DNA of 5,505 bases from Pseudomonadota bacterium. GTDB lineage: Bacteria > Pseudomonadota > Gammaproteobacteria > Acidiferrobacterales > Acidiferrobacteraceae. Position 1 is the first letter of the stretch, and each line of letters begins with the position of its first letter. The position numbers and the translations under genes were made by a program. Location of the stretch: NCBI GenBank assembly GCA_021797365.1, contig JAJZZU010000203.1, forward strand, positions 1-5,505. The letters run 5' to 3'. A model generated the notes under the pieces. That model worked only from the letters and a program-made list of their open reading frames with translations. It had not been told where the DNA came from and did no database searches. Positions 3,567-5,505 of the stretch are shown piece after piece.

Positions 3567-5505
3567 TCACAGGTTTTGCTGCCACCACGCATCGAAGGCC
3601 TCCGCATCCATGGGTCGGGCGAGATGGAAGCCTTGCGCGTAATCACAACCGAGGCTCGCCAGGACCGCCATCGTATCCGCAGTCTCGACGCCTTCCCCCA
3701 CGACTTTGAGTCCCAGGGAGTGACCGAGATCGATGATGGAACGTACGATTACACTGTCGTTGCGGCTCACGCTCATGTCCATGACAAACGACTTGTCGAT
3801 CTTGATCTTCGCGACCGCAAGCTTGCGCAGATAGGTCATGGACGAATAACCGGTGCCGAAGTCATCGATGGCCACATGCACCCCGAGCTCATTCAGTGCC
3901 TGGATCGCGGCGCGAGCGCGCTCGGGGTCACGCATGAGCGTGGTCTCGGTGACCTCGAGCTCGATGAGGCCGGCCGCGACCCCCACATCCTTCAGGATAT
4001 GCTCCACGCTCTCTACAAATCCGCCATCATCGAGATTGATGGCCGAGACATTGACCGCGATCGGCAGCGGCCGCCCCTGTTCCGCCCAGGCGCGGGCCTG
4101 TGTGGCCGCGAGACGCAGCACATGGAAGGTCAACGGCCCTATGAGGTGCGTGCGCTCCGCCAGGGGTACGAAGCGCGCCGGCGGCAGCATCCCGAGTACC
4201 GGGTGTTGCCAGCGGACCAGGGCCTCGGCCCCCGAGAGCTTGCCGGTGACGAGATCGATCTTGGGCTGATAATGCAGCACCAGATCCCCATGCCGGATGG
4301 CGTGGTCGAGATCGACCTGCAACCGCAGGCGGTCATCCCCCTCCTCGTCCATGGCCGGGACAAACATCAGGAAGCCGCGCCGGCCGCGCTTGGCCTCATA
4401 CATGGCACGGTCGGCATGGCGCAGAAGCACGCCGACCTCATCGCCGTGCTCCGGAAACAAGGCCGCGCCGCAGCTTGCCGTCACGTACACACGGCGATCC
4501 CCCAGGACCACCGGTTCTTCGAGGCCGCTCAGGAGCTTGCGCGCTACCGTTTCCGTATCCGCGGCATTCGCCACATTAGGCAACAGGATGGCAAACTCAT
4601 CCCCACCGAGACGGACAGCGGTGTCCGACTGACGCAGCCGGGCGACCAGCCGCATGGCCACCTCATGCAATAAGCGATCGCCGGCCTGGTGGCCGAGGCT
4701 GTCGTTGACCTCCTTGAAGCCGTCGAGATCCAGGACCATGAGGGCAAAGGGCGCGGCCTCCCGATGTCCGATACGAATCGCCTGAAGCAGACGATCTTGC
4801 AGCAGGATGCGGTTAGGCAGGCCGGTCAAGGGGTCGTGCATGGCCAGGTATTCGAGCTCGCGGTTGGCGACCGCCAGCGCCTCGGTGCGCTCATGGACGC
4901 GCTCCTCGAGCCTCTCGTTGACCGCCAGGATCTGCTGGTGCTGGCGCGTCGTTTCATCGTGCAAGGTCTTCAATTGCGCCGACATCGCATTGAAGCCCTC
5001 GATCATGCGCGCCAACTCATCCCTGCCCGCGACCGGGAGCCGAAAGCCGAATTCGCCGCGCGCGATGCGCTCGGTACCGGCCTCGATGGCGGCAATCTGG
5101 CGCATGAGATAACCCCCGAAGAGCCAGGATACGACCCCCACCAGCAGCATCTCGCCTAGGGCTATGGCCACGATGCGCCGGCTGGCCTGTGCCAGGATCG
5201 GCGCGAAACCGCGATCGGTGGCCTCGATCTCGACCCGGCCATAGGACGTCCCGTCGACCATAACCGAGGCCGCCGCGCGATAGGTGTGGGCGGAGACGGC
5301 CTTGTGTCCGGCATGCGCCAACAGCCGACCGTCTCCGTCCCATGCCGCGGCATAGGCGATCCCATGATTCTGCAGGACCTGGCGCATGATGCGCTGCAGG
5401 GCACCGATATCATCGCTGACGAGCGCATTGGCGGCGGCGGTTGCAAACAGGCGCACATCGCCCGTGGCACGCGTCACGAGCGCCTCTTTGCGCGAGTGCG
5501 ACAAG
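3567..5505 (-). CDS. Membrane-bound HAMP-GGDEF-EAL cyclic-di-GMP cyclase/phosphodiesterase, N-terminus cut by window edge
   Basis: Inner-membrane signalling protein able in principle both to make cyclic-di-GMP from two GTP and to hydrolyse it to pGpG. Residues count from the TTG at 5504, which is an arbitrary point because the frame is open to the edge. Residues 1-110 are the end of a probable periplasmic sensor domain; its preceding membrane segment is outside the window. A transmembrane helix lies at about 111-134, HAMP to about 185, and a coiled-coil linker at about 186-220. The GGDEF domain (222-380) has DLDGFKEVND, an intact GGDEF (300-304) and an inhibitory-site RxxD (RQSD, 291-294) five residues before it. 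The EAL domain (about 395-640) has E427-A-L, N485, E517 in EVTE, DDFGTGYSS (547-555), K568 in KIKID, E604 and E607 in GEGVET, and Q624. No key residue is missing, so both activities are plausible. The sensed signal is unknown. The gene ends 12 bases from the convergent barrel-protein gene. Confidence 0.95.
   Translation of the reverse strand, partial: LSHSRKEALVTRATGDVRLFATAAANALVSDDIGALQRIMRQVLQNHGIAYAAAWDGDGRLLAHAGHKAVSAHTYRAAASVMVDGTSYGRVEIEATDRGFAPILAQASRRIVAIALGEMLLVGVVSWLFGGYLMRQIAAIEAGTERIARGEFGFRLPVAGRDELARMIEGFNAMSAQLKTLHDETTRQHQQILAVNERLEERVHERTEALAVANRELEYLAMHDPLTGLPNRILLQDRLLQAIRIGHREAAPFALMVLDLDGFKEVNDSLGHQAGDRLLHEVAMRLVARLRQSDTAVRLGGDEFAILLPNVANAADTETVARKLLSGLEEPVVLGDRRVYVTASCGAALFPEHGDEVGVLLRHADRAMYEAKRGRRGFLMFVPAMDEEGDDRLRLQVDLDHAIRHGDLVLHYQPKIDLVTGKLSGAEALVRWQHPVLGMLPPARFVPLAERTHLIGPLTFHVLRLAATQARAWAEQGRPLPIAVNVSAINLDDGGFVESVEHILKDVGVAAGLIELEVTETTLMRDPERARAAIQALNELGVHVAIDDFGTGYSSMTYLRKLAVAKIKIDKSFVMDMSVSRNDSVIVRSIIDLGHSLGLKVVGEGVETADTMAVLASLGCDYAQGFHLARPMDAEAFDAWWQQNL

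Noticed and set aside
3553..3567. AGCG/CGCT pairing between the convergent stops as a terminator
   Set aside because: Only 4 bp with a 7-base loop and no T-run on either strand.
3576..4673. Plus-strand 365-codon open frame opposite the GGDEF-EAL gene
   Set aside because: Same reason: it lies entirely antisense to a protein with every expected motif and shows no domain of its own.
5502..5504. TTG at the right edge as the true start of the GGDEF-EAL gene
   Set aside because: No upstream sequence is visible, and the protein would lack the first membrane segment expected before its periplasmic domain.

Overview
The window is GC-rich, densely packed chromosomal DNA from a Gram-negative proteobacterium. 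Close resemblance of the housekeeping proteins to their Escherichia coli counterparts (RpiA keeps every catalytic residue at the same residue number), a zinc-ribbon thioredoxin 2, an outer-membrane barrel protein and a HAMP-GGDEF-EAL signalling protein all point to a gammaproteobacterium. Genus is not resolvable from this sequence. I see no mobile element, CRISPR array, rRNA or tRNA.

Layout. Bases 1-403 (+) hold the end of trmL, a tRNA wobble-base 2'-O-methyltransferase, followed after 64 bases by trxC (468-899, +). A 203-base gap without a gene separates trxC from the convergent pair rpiA (2119-2775, -) and an acrylyl-CoA reductase gene of the YhdH/AcuI family (1103-2092, -). These two lie 26 bases apart and probably form an operon with rpiA first. 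A 188-base divergent intergenic region (2776-2963) follows, then a small gene for a probable outer-membrane beta-barrel protein of unknown function (2964-3554, +). Only 12 bases after its stop lies the stop of a large convergent gene (3567-5505, -) for a membrane-bound diguanylate cyclase/phosphodiesterase whose N-terminus runs off the window.

Function. Most genes are ordinary: tRNA modification, thiol redox, pentose phosphate interconversion, detoxification or assimilation of acrylyl-CoA, and cyclic-di-GMP turnover. No multigene novel system is evident. The least explained part is 2776-3090. The divergent region holds an 8-bp perfect inverted repeat interleaved with a 6-bp one, an arrangement compatible with an H-type RNA pseudoknot just upstream of the barrel gene's ribosome binding site. 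The start of that gene is an unusually AT-rich stretch with another perfect 8-bp inverted repeat, and it encodes about 40 residues ahead of what looks like an ordinary signal peptide.
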